Assembly: GCA_019096065.1 (NCBI GenBank)
Contig: JAGUCH010000003.1
Coordinates: forward strand, 7,750,001 to 7,814,000
Direction of reading: 5' to 3'
From: Paracyclopina nana
Lineage: Eukaryota; Arthropoda; Copepoda; Cyclopoida; Cyclopettidae
DNA length: 64,000 bases
Numbering within the stretch: the stretch's first letter is position 1; every line of letters begins with the position of its first letter. The position numbers and the translations under genes are program-made. Under the pieces are notes generated by a model that saw only the letters and a list, made by a program, of their open reading frames with translations, made no database searches and had not been told where the DNA came from. Below are positions 31,368 to 43,670 of the stretch, one piece after another.

Positions 31368-31951
31368 CCTAAAATGTGGTGGGTTTTAGGATCTAAAATA
31401 AAGATGGGTTTTAGGATCTAAAAAAAGGGTTTTAAAGCCTACACTTTTTTCTATTTGGGTGCTAAGATCTAAGTTGAAAAATTGATTTGAGCTGTACCTG
31501 GGTTTCATGATCTAAAGAACAAGATTTTAAGATCTAACAGTTTAGAAACTAAACAGCGACAAGAAATTGAAGTTTTCACTACATATTTTCGTTACTGGAA
31601 AGCATATATGAAAAATTAGCTCACCAAATACCTGTTCATATTACAATGGCCCTTCAAGTTTCGAAGAGAAAATACATATTTAAGGAATAAATAAAAACAT
31701 GAAGATCCTGCAAGTTTTTAATTGAAAGTCACTTTTCAGAACTTAAAGATCTTAAAAAACCATTGGACTGGATTTTAAAAACTAGGAACAAAAACTTGAT
31801 GTTTTTAATGTAGATCTTAAAACCCATTTGGTTAGATATTAACATCCATTTATTAGGCTTTAGCATCCAAATCTTTAGATCTTAAAATCCAGAGCCAAAA
31901 AAGTGTAGGCCCACCATGATTTTAGATCCTAAAATCTACCCCTATTTTAGG
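31368..31951. repeat. Fold-back repeat rich in TTTTAGATCT-like units
   Basis: The terminal inverted repeats begin CCTAAAATGTGGTGGG on the left and, on the complement, CCTAAAATAGGGGTAG on the right. Both then read TTTTAGGATCTAAAAT. The interior holds many diverged TTTTAAGATCTAA-like motifs in both orientations. A related fold-back sits in an intron at 40619-41322. Confidence 0.75.
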
Positions 31952-31958
31952 TCTTAGA

Positions 31959-32112
31959 AGCCCGGTTCCAACACGGGATATCAGCATAGTGCAGTGCGGT
32001 AAACCAGTTAAGTCAGGTCGAGCTAAGCGCGCGAGCTAGCTGTGACCTGACTATGCTAAAAAGTCAAGTTACGTCTCTTGACTATGCTGATTTACCATGT
32101 TGGAACCGGGCT
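31959..32112 (+). repeat. MITE family A, copy 2
   Basis: A 154-bp element with terminal inverted repeats AGCCCGGTTCCAAC and GTTGGAACCGGGCT. The interior contains TGACCTGACTATGCT and AGTCAAGTTACGTCTC. No coding capacity. Confidence 0.85.
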
Positions 32113-32211
32113 AGTGACTTCTCCCAAAAACTTCACTAGCTTTTTTGTTTACTAACCAATCGTCGTCATATTATTTGTAATCATATAGCAATCTGCTGAG
32201 GCAAGATTCGA

Positions 32212-32365
32212 AGCCCGGCTCCAACAAAGAAAATCATCATAGTCAGGAGACGTAATTTGACTTTTTAGCACAGTCAGGTCACAGCTAGCTCGCACGCTCA
32301 GCTTAACCGGACTTAACTGCTTTACCGTACAACACTTTGCTGATATCCCGTGTTGGAACCGGGCT
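32212..32365 (-). repeat. MITE family A, copy 3 (inverted)
   Basis: A 154-bp copy in reverse orientation to copy 2, with termini AGCCCGGCTCCAAC and GTTGGAACCGGGCT. It abuts the GT14 gene fragment that starts at 32366. Confidence 0.85.
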
Positions 32366-32675
32366 GAAAAGGTGATCTTCTGGTGCTCCAATGCTACTGC
32401 CAATCTTTCTGAGAGGTCATCAACTTAAACAAAGAGGCAACTCGGTCCCAGTCAAGTTGACAACTTTCTCCCATGGGTATGATATTAATTTTACTCGATT
32501 GGTAAAGGTTGGCGGACAGCCCAAAATATGTAGATGAACTCATGAATCTTTCAAGGCTAACAATTGCTCAAAGCATGTCAAATCCCCATTTGATAAAGAT
32601 ATTTCACCCAATTAATGTCAGTTCTATTTGCCACCAAAAATATTTTGGTCTCTGAATAAAGTTGCTGAGGCCTTA
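32366..32675 (-). pseudogene. Degraded partial copy of the GT14 gene (exon 4 and exon 3 part)
   Basis: It aligns with 21265-21575 across the 3' part of exon 4, intron 3 and the 3' half of exon 3, including GAGAGGTCATCAAC, CAATTGCTCAAAGCATGTCA and AAATATTTTGGTCTCTG. Small indels and substitutions break the frame. No other exons of the gene are found nearby. It lies in the same orientation as the source gene, on the far side of the LTR element, so it is a segmental rather than an RNA-based copy (the intron is retained). Confidence 0.85.
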
Positions 32676-33545
32676 GCCTGTAGATCATCTTGGCCTTAGC
32701 ATCAAATGTAAAATGTGTCCATAATACTATTTTTTAAAAGCAGAGTGAATCCGATCTGATATGGCTAATTAGCGGCCCTAATCCCATTTGGCACGCACCA
32801 GGCGAAGCAATTCTATAAAAAATGACAACGTATCTTATAGTTTTGGTGATTGGTTAGCTAGTATGCTCTTGTGAGTATCTGACCTTTTAGCAGTTTTTAA
32901 GTGCATTTTAGCTATTTGTTAAGTTTTGGACAATTTTGAAGGGCTGAATTCACAAAATAATCGAGTGTAAGGGTTTTTTTCTGAATAAGTGTGCATAACT
33001 AGAAGTTGAGATACGTATCTACACACTTTTAAAATTGAATGTTGAAGATTTCTTTATCTTGATGTGTTATTGCTACTCATTTGAACAATTGCAGCCTCTA
33101 CTAGAGGTATAATGAAGCAAGATGTGATAAGATTTTGAGCCTCCCCGAATGAGGACATTCTTTCATCAAAAGCAGCAAAACTAGAAATTAATTGTTCTTA
33201 TAGGGCAAGTAAGGATTATCCGCCGTTAGGCAAGAGGATAATAGGGCCACAACACAGCTTAATTTTAGGTTTTGTTGGAATTTGAAGTAACGCAGTGATT
33301 AATAACTAATGTCGTGATGATGCTTTTATTAAACGTTGCCAATTGCAATGAGAAAAGGCTAGGTGCTAACTCATTTGAAACATTTGAAACTAATTAAAGT
33401 TATTCATGTTAAAACACTAATATCAACAAATAAAATTTGTAGCTTCTGGGATCACAGTTTTGCTTTTTCGTAGTTTTGCATTTTGTAGCTTTATGGATCG
33501 AAGTTTTGCTTAACGCATTTTTGCGGATTCGTAGCTGGACAGATA
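32676..33545. other. AT-rich spacer before the CACTA-like element
   Basis: No ORF, RNA gene or repeat that I recognise in about 870 bp. Confidence 0.4.
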
Positions 33546-33924
33546 TACCCCACCAAAAATTTTCATTGGTTAAAGGTTGCGATGAAGACGTTAATCAACA
33601 GTTAAGCGTAATTGTTGCTGAACGGTTCAATAACGTGTAGTTAAGTAAACGTTACTTAGGGGTTAAATTGATTGCCTTATGTAACAGTTAGATAGTGATA
33701 TTCTAATCCGTTTAAATGACATTATCTAAACATTTTCCATTTTTCTCACTGATGCGTTAAAAATAGCAAAAACATAAACCTTACGCTACCGTTTTTTGAC
33801 AATTAATCAATCGAACAGGTTATAACGAGTAATGCAATCACTTTTGATTGAAGAGTTGTTCTTCTTATTCTTTATTAATATTATACCTTAAAGATACATT
33901 TATTGTTTTCTCACTACATATTAA

Positions 33925-36900
33925 TTACATGTGCAATGTCGAAAAGGAGACATTAATGAGTATCGACCTATACCGTACTCCCTTCCCAATTACGTCTTTC
34001 TTCGGTATTTCAAACATTTCGTCTTCTTGCAGGCTTACAACACGTCTCACCCCAACGCTGTCCCAGTTGAGGATTGGCACATCATCATTCCAGTATTTCT
34101 CAGTCTCGTACTTCTTGCAAATGTAAGTGTCACTTCTAACTTCGAAGACTTCAAAGAAATCTCTTGAACCTTCATGTCTTGCATAAATTGTTGTGTCAGC
34201 AGATTTTGATAACCTGTTCTTACTTGAGATATATACATTTCTGCGACAGTCATGCTCCACAAAGTTGTGAATGAAGCATTTTTGCATCAGAGTCTTCGAA
34301 AATGAGCACGTATTGTTGGTTATTATCATTTTAATGTATTGGAAACTGGCCTCAAAGGGTTCGGCACTAATTTCATCCAATCGCTTTCTTTTTCGTACTT
34401 CTGGTAAGTGATAAAAAACGTGCGTGTTGTAAGTACAATTTTTCAGTTTGAAGGCTTTTTGGAAGATGTCATAGAAAGTGCGATGTAACTGCTCAAGGTG
34501 AATGCCAAGGAAGACAAGTCTGTCGTACTCCTCCTGTGGCAGCAATGCAGCCATCAATAAGTAGCAGAAAAGGATCCATGCTTGACGCATTAGCTTGTAA
34601 TTGGCGCCAGACATAGCATTGGCAAATGCTAAAAAGCCGCAGGTTGCAATTGAGATGTATTCCTCTGCTTTGAAATGTGTCAAACTCACGCCCATTTTCC
34701 TTGGCCTACGGTTAAATTCGCATGGAATGGCAAGATCAGCCCATTCCTCATCAAAAGCGTCAACAATTTCTTTGTTGGCCTTAGAAAATGTTTCTTCTCC
34801 CTTTTTCGGCTCAACTACGCAATTAATAATTTTCTTGGCCATGCCAAGCCCTAGATTATGAAAAGGCTCAATGTCGCAAGATTCCACAAGGTCCACACCT
34901 GGATCTTCAGTTAGAACCGAAACAGATTTTACACCAAAAGCGACTTTGTCGGGAAGAGGAGGTCTTCCTTCATTCGCCCTTAACTTGTCATGGATGTCAA
35001 GGAAATGTGAGTGTGTCCTTCTCTTCATTCCAATTGTGTCCTTAGGATATAAGACATTGCTTCCTTTTTTGTCATCATCAATTTCGGTTTTGGCAAGTTT
35101 GCGTGGAGGTTCGTAGTCATCAGGATCCTCATAATCTTCATTAATTACTCTTCGTTTCACTTCACGTTTGCCGTCAGTTGCCGCCTTACTTTTTTTTAAA
35201 GTCACGCCTGAGGCAAAGCAACGATCGCACGAACAAAAACCATTATGCCCCTTAAGGCCCTTAACTTTGGCCCTCATTGGGGCATCAGCGATGAAGTATC
35301 TCAAATAAAAGCATTTAGCGTATGCTGAACGGATGTTTGACTGAAGCATGCGCAGCACACAAGACTCCTTGTAGCGACGATGAATGAAGACACCATTGGT
35401 GTAGACTTCCTTACAGCCTTCAAATCTCAGGCACAAAATTGTCATCTGGTCTATGCCAGACACTGAGAGTGGGACACCGTCCATGCATAAGTCATAATTC
35501 TTCATGTATGGTTCACCTGACGTTGACTCCTTATGGAGCATTTTGTGGAATCTGTAGATGTCCTCCACCGTGCTGTAGGTCCAAACTGACAATGTCTCGT
35601 ATTTGCTTTGTGGGAATTTTCTCTGCGGGTACGTGTAGCCAGTATTGTAGTAAAGTTTGTTGGAACCATTCTTTTCCCGTATTTCATAACGCATCTTGAC
35701 AGTTGGTGTCAGCCTTAGGAGACGGTTACGTATTGTTTGATAGCATTGAAGCTTCCTATTGAATGGATAGTTATTCCTGACAACACGCATTTTGTCCCAC
35801 ATAATGCGACTAGCTCTTTCTGACAAGTTCATGTTACTACAATCGCTGAGAAATGTACGTTCAAGGTACAGATTCTTCTCTCTGTTGGAGGGTTCTTGCA
35901 TTTCCTTCAAATATTCATTGCAAACGTCCTGATACGACTTTTCACCTCTTTTGAAGTGGTAATCACCCGAGTTGTCATCTTGAGAGAAGGTTTCTTCTTG
36001 AGAACCCTGAGAGTTGTCATATCTGCTGTCATTTTCCTCATTTTCGTTGACCTCCTCAATTTCAATGTCACTTTCATTGCCATTAACGTTGTCGTCATTG
36101 TACGTTACACCCAGTGAATGATCAGCCTGGAAATGGTTTGCATAGGTTTTATTTCAATTACCATCAACAAACAATACAATTAGTTATTATTTACTTACAT
36201 CACCATTTAAGGTAACAGTGCCGAGAAGATAATCGATTCGCTGTTCAGATTCATCCTCGTCATCATCTTGAGCCCCTTCATCGTCTGCATCGACTTGATC
36301 GTACAGTTCGAAATCGTCATGTTTTTTGAAGGTGTAGTCGTGCCTTCGACGCATCTTCTCTTCAACTGTTTCACGAACAGTGTCATCGTTTTCGAAGATA
36401 ATAGAGTCGTCCTGAAGCATGTCACGTGTCAATTCTTCACGCTCTCCAAAATCGTCAAGATGAAATGTCCCCCTATGGGACTCGTTGTAGTTAGCTGCGA
36501 CATTCATTAGGTTAACGTTCATTGCTTCTTCAACAATAGCTTCAACTCGTGCTTTCTTAGCAGGAACGTAGTAGCGATGAAAAAAAGTAAGGGTCAGTTG
36601 AATGCACATAAGCAGGGTCAGCATTAAACAAGTAATCCGGTTCTGCGTACGATGGCCTTGTCGGCATGTATCGGGGACCACTTCGGTAATACTCAAATGC
36701 ATCCTGAGTACTGCTTGATGGTCCGGGTTGCATTTGGCGTTGAAGGTATTCTGACCCAGCCTCCAAGATTTCATTAACTCGGCGTTTCTTGTCATGACGT
36801 AGTCTAGGGACAGGAAATGTACGTTCAGCCAAGTCAATCTGCTCATCAACAGTGAGCACATCAATGGTGTTTCCCTGAGATGCGTCAAAATTTGGAGCCG

Positions 36901-37309
36901 TTCCCTGTGAGGCGTCAAAATCAAGTTCAAGTGACTTTTCTGAATCGCTGATGTGAGTGCTAGCGCTGTCGTCGTCATTTCCATGTTTTGACGACTTAAC
37001 ATTTTCCTTCCGTACATGTTCGCAAGATGAGTCACTGTTGCTTTCACTGTCAAATGAACGTGACAGCAATGTCCTTCTAATTTCTCGCATTTTGTCCTTA
37101 GCGGCCTTGAGGATGTCTTGATCGCCAGGGGTGACAAAAGACATGCCGGTCTTACGCATTTCCTCAAACAACTCGACATTGTTCTTGTATCCGGCTCGAT
37201 CCAAGAAGGTTGATAGTTGAGCTTCCGTCCTCTTCAATTCTGCCTTTTGCTCAATTCGACGTTTCTGCATCCTTTGAGCAGGCGTCAAAGCTGAACGAAT
37301 ACGAGTCAT
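33925..37309 (-). CDS. Transposase-like protein of the CACTA-like element (one T-run frameshift)
   Basis: Exons 37309-36199 and 36126-33925 give about 1100 residues. The N-terminal part is basic and coiled (RMQKRRIEQKAELKRTEAQL), then Ser/Asp-rich, with a twice-repeated FDASQG motif. The central part is very acidic. The C-terminal 660 residues carry the motif KGHNGFCSCDRCFASG, a C-x2-C block typical of animal EnSpm-like transposases, and further on DIEPFHNLGLGMAKKI. Exon 1 changes frame at a run of seven T (complement of 36580-36586); the downstream frame then continues without a stop. The rest is intact, so this is either a young lesion, homopolymer slippage or a base-calling error. The catalytic acidic residues could not be identified with certainty. 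Confidence 0.7.
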
Positions 37310-37849
37310 GGTTAATTGGCTTACCTGAAATTGGGAATTAAAGGAAATATTATTTTTTTTACGCCACACGATTAAATTCCAATTGCATTGAATTTCTCGC
37401 CAATTTGTCACTCGTCAAAAAAAATTCCGCCGCTTAAGATTCCATTGCCAATTAAAAGGTATTTCTTCCCTTTATTAAACGCCGAAAAGTCGTAAAACTT
37501 ACTGCGCGGCAGTCAATGAGCCACTCTGTCGACGAATGCACCTTAATGGCGATGGCGAATCAATTTTTTCACACTTTTATTTGCGATCGTAAACGATGAG
37601 TCGGTTTTTTTGAATGATGAAATTCAGCTGCTGTTAACTGTAGCAGCAGCAAGCTGATTGGCTGCTGCTTTTTACCTGCCCGCACGGCCAAACTATGTGG
37701 CCGGCCAGCCCGCACTAGTCTGCTGCCGCCAAAAACGGAATGATACCGCGCACTAACGAACAGCTAATTTGTTTTCAGACGCCATCTTAGCTCAAACCGA
37801 AATTCCTGGATAATTCAATTTCCACGAAAGGAGGCATAAACGCCGCAAT
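37310..37849. promoter_or_regulatory. Bidirectional promoter region of the CACTA-like element
   Basis: A 540-bp stretch separates the two divergent start codons. It is less AT-rich near 37660-37760 and contains the repeat GCTGCTGTTAACTGTAGCAG around 37630. No TATA box is convincing. Confidence 0.4.
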
Positions 37850-40800
37850 ATGGTGAATCCAGCGGAGCACCCGAGCGTTATAGATATTATACGCACTGGA
37901 TTAAACACGTTCCCAACCGATCATTCCAAATATGATCGCGTAATTATTTGCGACCTAGACGACGACGCTACTTTCAAAGTCATTCCACTGGATTTTAAGG
38001 ACGCCAAAAAGAAGACGCTGAAGACTATCTTCAAGTTCAATCCTGAGTTCGAATAGGAGTTGAACTACAGGATCGCTTTCAGGGATGTCTTGCCAGCTGG
38101 TCAGGAAAAGGCCTCAAAATGGGCCATTTTTGCCAGAGTCGAAAAAGGTAAAAAAATTAGTAAAAAATGACTCCCTCCATTACTTTTACTTTTCCAGGCA
38201 CGGCCGTCGGTTATGTCGACAAAATTGTCAAAGACTTGAATAAGGAGATCAAGCAACAAAAGGCCAACCAACGCCAATCCTTCTACGTGAAGTCCATGGT
38301 TTACGAATGGCTCGAAAAGGTTGCACGCGAGTACAACTACCTGAAAAAGGATGACAAGTTGAAGAAATTCATCATTGTCAAATTCGGCGCGATGTCAACC
38401 AGGAAATCAGAGTTTCCGTTCCCAATGACTTCCGATGAATTCGACTTGGTGGAAAGCCAGAAGAAGGTATACTAAACCAAATCTAAAAATGATTTATGGC
38501 AATGTACTTACTTCAACAATTTTCAGAAGGCTGCTACTCCATCGGAGAAGAAGAAGGCTACGCCTAAAAAAGCTTTGAAGCGCTTATCGCCAAAGGCAGG
38601 ACCCTCTGGTGTCTACAAACCAGTTGTTAGGACCGTCACTAGGAAGACCCCTGCCAAGTCTAAGGCGCCATCAACGACAACCAAAGGGGTGGAGAAGGAA
38701 GCACCTGCTACAAAGCCCACACCAAAGAAGATTTTTGGAGCAGCTGAGAAAAGGCAATTCGTCAGCGAAATTGCTAGGCAATTCATCCAAGATGATGATG
38801 ACTTTCAAGAGTCATGCCAAGATTCCGAGATGCCTCCACCAGCCCCTCCGACCCCAGTTAGGTCAACCTCAATTTTGAGCAGGACCAAGTCAGTTGCTCC
38901 CGACGCTTACGCTCAAAGGCCTGTTCCACCAATCAGGTCCACATCCATTGCTGGTTCCAGCCACAGCCAAATGGAAGGTAGCGAGATGCAAGCTCAACAA
39001 GCTGAGCAACAACCACCACCAATTCCTCCTCACGCCAAAGTTACGACCGTCGCAGAGGTTCATGCTCGTCCAGAGCGTCCGTCGAGCAAAGGTCAACCAA
39101 CAGTTGATGTCGGCAACAAGAAACAAGGTGGAAAGAAACACCCTGGTGATCCAAAGATTAGTCCCAGGAAGCAAGTGGACCATCCTGCTCGTAAGGCTTT
39201 TCAAGGAGAATATCTCTTGACAAGCTCAGTTGATGTCGCACCACCTCATCATGTCAGTCCGAGTGTGAGCCCTGTATCACCCGTTGAAGGTGATGTAACT
39301 TCTGCGATAAAGAATCTTCGACAAGAATTGGCGCAGGAATTGGTAACTGCGATTGGCAACTTTGTTGACAACGAACTACCCAGAGCCATTGAAACCATCA
39401 TTCGTGCGAGGGAACGCGCTGCTCGTGAGCAAGTACCAGGGAGAGCTGATGCTGCATCTCAAATTGCAATCAAGGCTCTGATGGCGGTAAGCTAAACTGC
39501 CCTTGTTATTTAGTATATGCTTACAAAACTTTGAAATACTTTCAGAAAAATGATAAGAAAATGGATGCAATAATCACCAAGCTTGATGACTTATCGCTTC
39601 ATCAACGTAAGCTTGACGACAAGGTGAAGCTCCTCGGTGAAACTGCAGCAGAGCGAAGAGCGACAGCAGTCAGTCTCATCGAACAGGTAGTACCATTCAG
39701 GAAGGTTGGGAAGGCATTCGATATCTTCTTTGCTTCATCCCTGTGCCGCAAGTATTTGTTGTTTTATTTGCAACCACTACTTGAATGTCTCGATGAGGGC
39801 AGTCTGATGTATTCCATTGCCCACACTGTCATTTCCCATGTCTTGTCGCCCATTGCTTCAGCCCATGTTGCTTTCGGCGATTCAACCAAGTAAGTAGAAG
39901 AAATCTCAAGTAGCTATGTCGTAGTTATACGCGATTTTTTCAGGAAAATGAATTTCTATAAGAGATGCTTGCCGAAGCCTTTTGCTGGGTGGGTTTTGGG
40001 CAGCATTATCCAATACGTTCGTAAGACGTACAACATTAGGGGAACAACAGTTAAAGAAAACTACCTTACCTGCAAAGAGGGAATGCAGAATAAGTTCTCC
40101 AATGACTGTTCAAAAGTAGTTCGAGTTGCCCTTGAGAACACCCCAACGACTGCTGCTACTCGAGATGCTCTTTACGCACTAGATATGGCTTTCAGGGAAG
40201 ACATGCTTGTAAGTTTAAACAATCATTTGTTGCAAGCAAAGAATATTTACATATACTTTCATTTCAATGTCACAGCACGCAATCCCAAATGAGATCGCCA
40301 TTATGACCAGGGAGGAGTATGATGCTCACATCAATGGCCTTAAGCCTGTTGAGCGGAAAATTGAGGTTGAAGAAAGGGGCGCCCCTCCACCGAACAGAGA
40401 GTTCTCAGAAGACCTTGATGTCATCTTTAAGGACTTGCTAATGGGATCAGCAGAGGAGGTTTCTGAAATGGACATTTACAAAATGATCCGGGTCCTCGAG
40501 GTCGTGACCAAGGAAAAAAACCGCTTCACTGACTCAGGATTTGTTAAAGATGTAAGTTTCTTTCTGCTAGCAATTGTTACACATGAACGTCAACATTACT
40601 ACTATCTAACGGGAAACCGTACTTTGATCTACGTTTTAAGGACTACATGTTGTTTACGTTTTACGATCTACGGTGTCATTTTTAAGATCTAGCGCGGAGT
40701 GGCTGGAGACCTTTTTATACCTGAGTTTTAATATCTATTGGCGTCTGTTTTAAGGTCTAAATGACTTTTAGAGCAAAATGTTAGTTTTAGGATTCGTTTC

Positions 40801-42233
40801 GTTTTAGCATCTACAGCTCGGAAATAATTGGTTTTAGTCTTTGCAACCTTAATATTTGCAGACTCAGCGCAAAAGCTCATTCTGAATCGGATACTTGTCT
40901 CACTTTTTGTTCACCTGTTGAATAGGTAAGACATTCACAAAAGTTTGGAAAAATTGAAAAAATCAAAAATTCACTTTTTGTAGCATTATGGGAGACTTTG
41001 CTAAGAGGCCTGGCCTCTCAATTGAGGCCCCTCTCGAGGATTTTTTGTGTATAGGTACCCATTGCATTGATAAATGCAAGAATTTGCAGCTGTTGAATGA
41101 GCATCTGACTCAGAAACTCTTTAGTCATTTACTGAGTTCAGTTCTCAGATAATAAATTCCATAGATCGTAACACACAGGTATGTAGATCAAAGTACTCAG
41201 GTAAAAATGTTACCAAAAAAAAACAACATAGACCTTAAAACGACGTCAGTAGATCATAAAACAGACGCCAGTAGACATTAACATGTAGATTTTAAAACGG
41301 ACCCCTTTTTAGATCAAAGTACTGGTACCCTATCTAACTATAAATATGCAGATTGGCCAAACCTACAACGATCTCCTTATGAGCGGCCAACTTGACATCA
41401 AAGAAGCGATGAATCGTTTCAAAATTGATGAAGCCAATGTTGAGGGTGACAATGAAGGAATGGCAATGGCGCTGCCCGAAGTGAATCAAGATGAGGAAGA
41501 GCAGTTTGAGCTGCAAGACCCTTTGGTGGTTATGACACAAGATAATGAGCTCATTGAGAAAGAGGTTCCAAAGGGAACGAAAAGGAAGGCCGCTGAGCCT
41601 AAAAAAGCCATCAAGAAGAAACGAATTGCTTTGTCAGGACGTTCTCAGCGCAAAGCTGAAAAAGCGCGACATGTCGTTCGCCCAACTGAAAAGTCCTCGT
41701 CGGTTGATGAGTCTCAGGTACTTTTACACTTAAGCAATGCTCTCATCACAAACGCAACTAGATAGTAATATATCTTTGAATTAGGATGCTCGAAACTTCA
41801 ATGAAACTGCTAAGGAACTTGAGGCTATAAGGAAAACAGTTCGTAAAGCAAAAGAAGCACGTGATGCCTAGGAAATTGAAGCCATTGAAGAGGACAGTGC
41901 TTCTGAGACTGATGAGGGTAACCAGGACTCGTCTATTGAGGAAATCGTTGAGGAGGAGGAAACTGACACTGAAGAGTCTGGCAATGTCTCCTTGCATGAT
42001 GAAAGCGAAGACGAAGGTGCCATTGATGATGAGGCAGCAGAGGAAAACCCTAGTGAGGAAGAAAGCCTACCCCCACCTCCGCCCCCAGTAAGCCCGCAAC
42101 CTTTACATAACAATTCTAGCGCAATGAAATTCTCAATCATGGTTTAACTTTTTATAGGCAGCTAAAACACTCATATCTGTTCAATATGTACTTGTCGTAC
42201 ATAATCATTTCAATTTTACAGAAGGACTTTTGA
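37850..42233 (+). pseudogene. Second gene of the CACTA-like element, nine exons, two in-frame TAG codons
   Basis: Family unknown. Exons 37850-38147, 38198-38466, 38527-39486, 39546-39889, 39944-40208, 40276-40551, 41352-41717, 41785-42087 and 42222-42233 all join in phase over about 1030 codons. Parts in order: a compact N-terminal domain with IICDLDDDATFKVIPLDFKD and FYVKSMVYEWLEKVAREYNY; a long Pro/Ser/Lys-rich linker with TPVRSTSI-type repeats; a coiled segment; a helical domain (FRKVGKAFDIFFASSLCRKYL, FAGWVLGSIIQYVRKTY); and a Lys- and Glu-rich tail ending in a polyproline run. The frame is interrupted by TAG at 38054-38056 and again at 41869-41871, with no frameshift anywhere. It may be a DNA-binding partner of the transposase, by analogy with two-gene CACTA elements. 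The intron 40552-41351 contains a fold-back repeat. Confidence 0.65.
40619..41322. repeat. Fold-back repeat inside an intron of the transposon gene
   Basis: The ends GTACTTTGATCTA (40619) and its complement TAGATCAAAGTAC (41322) enclose many TTTTAAGATCTA-like units in both orientations. It resembles the repeat at 31368-31951. It nearly fills the 800-bp intron and is nested in the CACTA-like element. Confidence 0.75.
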
Positions 42234-42956
42234 ATGCATCGGGTGGGCAAGGATGGCGTTCCTCAAGGATGTCTCATGTTCGCCGATAGTTGATCCCTCA
42301 TTCCACTTACCTTTAAGAAACAATACATGATTACATCACTACACACCACTTTCGGCCAAAAGAGAAGAAAAAATACGAAGAATAACAGTTGAGAGAAATT
42401 ATATGTACTTATGATTAATACAAGTCTGCTAAAAAATGTAAATACTTATATTTACACTTTGCGACTATATGTGCTTGAGAAAATTGAGAAATAAAGTAAC
42501 ACAGGGATCTCATAATAAAAGGGTTAAGTAATTAACACTTTAAAAATTAATCAACGACTAATTAAATTTGCAATTCGCAATTTGCAATTTTAATTAACAT
42601 CATAAAAATGTATATGCGCGAGAGAAGCAAAACAGTTCAACAACAATGAACGTCATCTTAACGCCACAGGAACGAATTCATTTCACACGTCCAACTGTTA
42701 TCAATTTTTCACACGTTGACGTCTACGTAACGTTTCTTTAAGGTAGCAGTTCACGCCTTCTTAACTGTAGGATAACGACCCGTAAACATTACTGCATTGA
42801 GGGGTCTACGGTTACTTAAGCTATAAGACTTTGAAACGTTAAGTAAACATCAGGTAACAGTTTCATATTAGTGGGGTACCCTTGGCCGTCTTTCAAGCTT
42901 ATATTTACACGTCAGTTATGTAATGGAAAACTGTATATTCTGGCGGCGTCTGAATA

Positions 42957-43670
42957 GTGTGCCACTGATGAACTCGGTGCACTGGCGAACTGACCGCAAA
43001 TGACCCCTTTGATTGAGTTCGCACCTATTTGCTAGTGCGCAAAATTGAATTCAAATAATACGAACTGGCATAAATCAGCTGATAATACCTGATTTTATTA
43101 GTCACATGTTTTCTAACCAACTAAGCACACTAAGTAGAACCTTGAAAGTTATTAAGAAGAAGTAGAGTTATTTGACTGTGTTTATAGTGGCTTTTTAGCA
43201 TTTATTTGAAAACTTAGAAAAGACTAGAAGGGAACCTCTCAAGCACTTTTTCATCGTTATTTTGGGTCGTTTTCTTCTTTGGAGCATGATTGGCTTTTTT
43301 TTTGGCTCCTTTGTGAGAGCTTGATCGAAACATCCATATAAGTGTAACACATCTTTAAATTGTCATAACAGGCCAACGCACTAGATTTCCTTGACCATCA
43401 TAGCAAGGTGTCATGAGCTCTTCTCTGCTGTGCTAAGTAGTTAAAATAATAAAAGACAACTTTATAACTTATGAATCTCTTTTAGATAAAATTGTCAAAA
43501 CATTTAATGAAGCCAAACATTTATCCCCTCAATGAACACCCAATATGACTTGCATTATCTAGTTTATATTAATCTAATTCAATTGTACGAACTAGCAAAT
43601 AGGTGCGAATTCAATGATAGGGGTCAAATGCGGTCAGTTCGCCAGTGCGCCGAGTTCGCCAGTGGTACAC
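42957..43670. mobile_element. TA-flanked MITE with about 85-bp terminal inverted repeats
   Basis: The ends GTGTGCCACTG and, on the complement, GTGTACCACTG extend into long inverted repeats sharing CTGGCGAACTGACCGCA and TTCGCACCTATTTGCTAGT. TA lies on both flanks (42955-42956 and 43671-43672). The 714-bp element has no coding capacity, so it is non-autonomous; the TA target suggests a Tc1/mariner-type or related source. Confidence 0.85.

Larger units (their letters stand above)
33546..42878. mobile_element. CACTA/EnSpm-like DNA transposon, 9.3 kb, two divergent genes
   Basis: The ends are CCCCACCAA (33548) and, on the complement, CCCCACTAA (42876), flanked by TA on both sides (33546-33547 and 42877-42878). 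The CAC(T/C)A ends fit CACTA-type elements. A 2-bp TA duplication is more like the related Mirage group. Subterminal motifs repeat at both ends (GTTAAGTAAACGTTAC near 33652; ACGTTAAGTAAACATC near 42837). Inside are a transposase-like gene (minus) and a second multi-exon gene (plus) reading outward from a shared 540-bp promoter at 37310-37849. Superfamily placement rests on the terminal motif, the two-gene layout and the C-x2-C transposase motif. It has not been checked against a repeat library. Confidence 0.75.
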
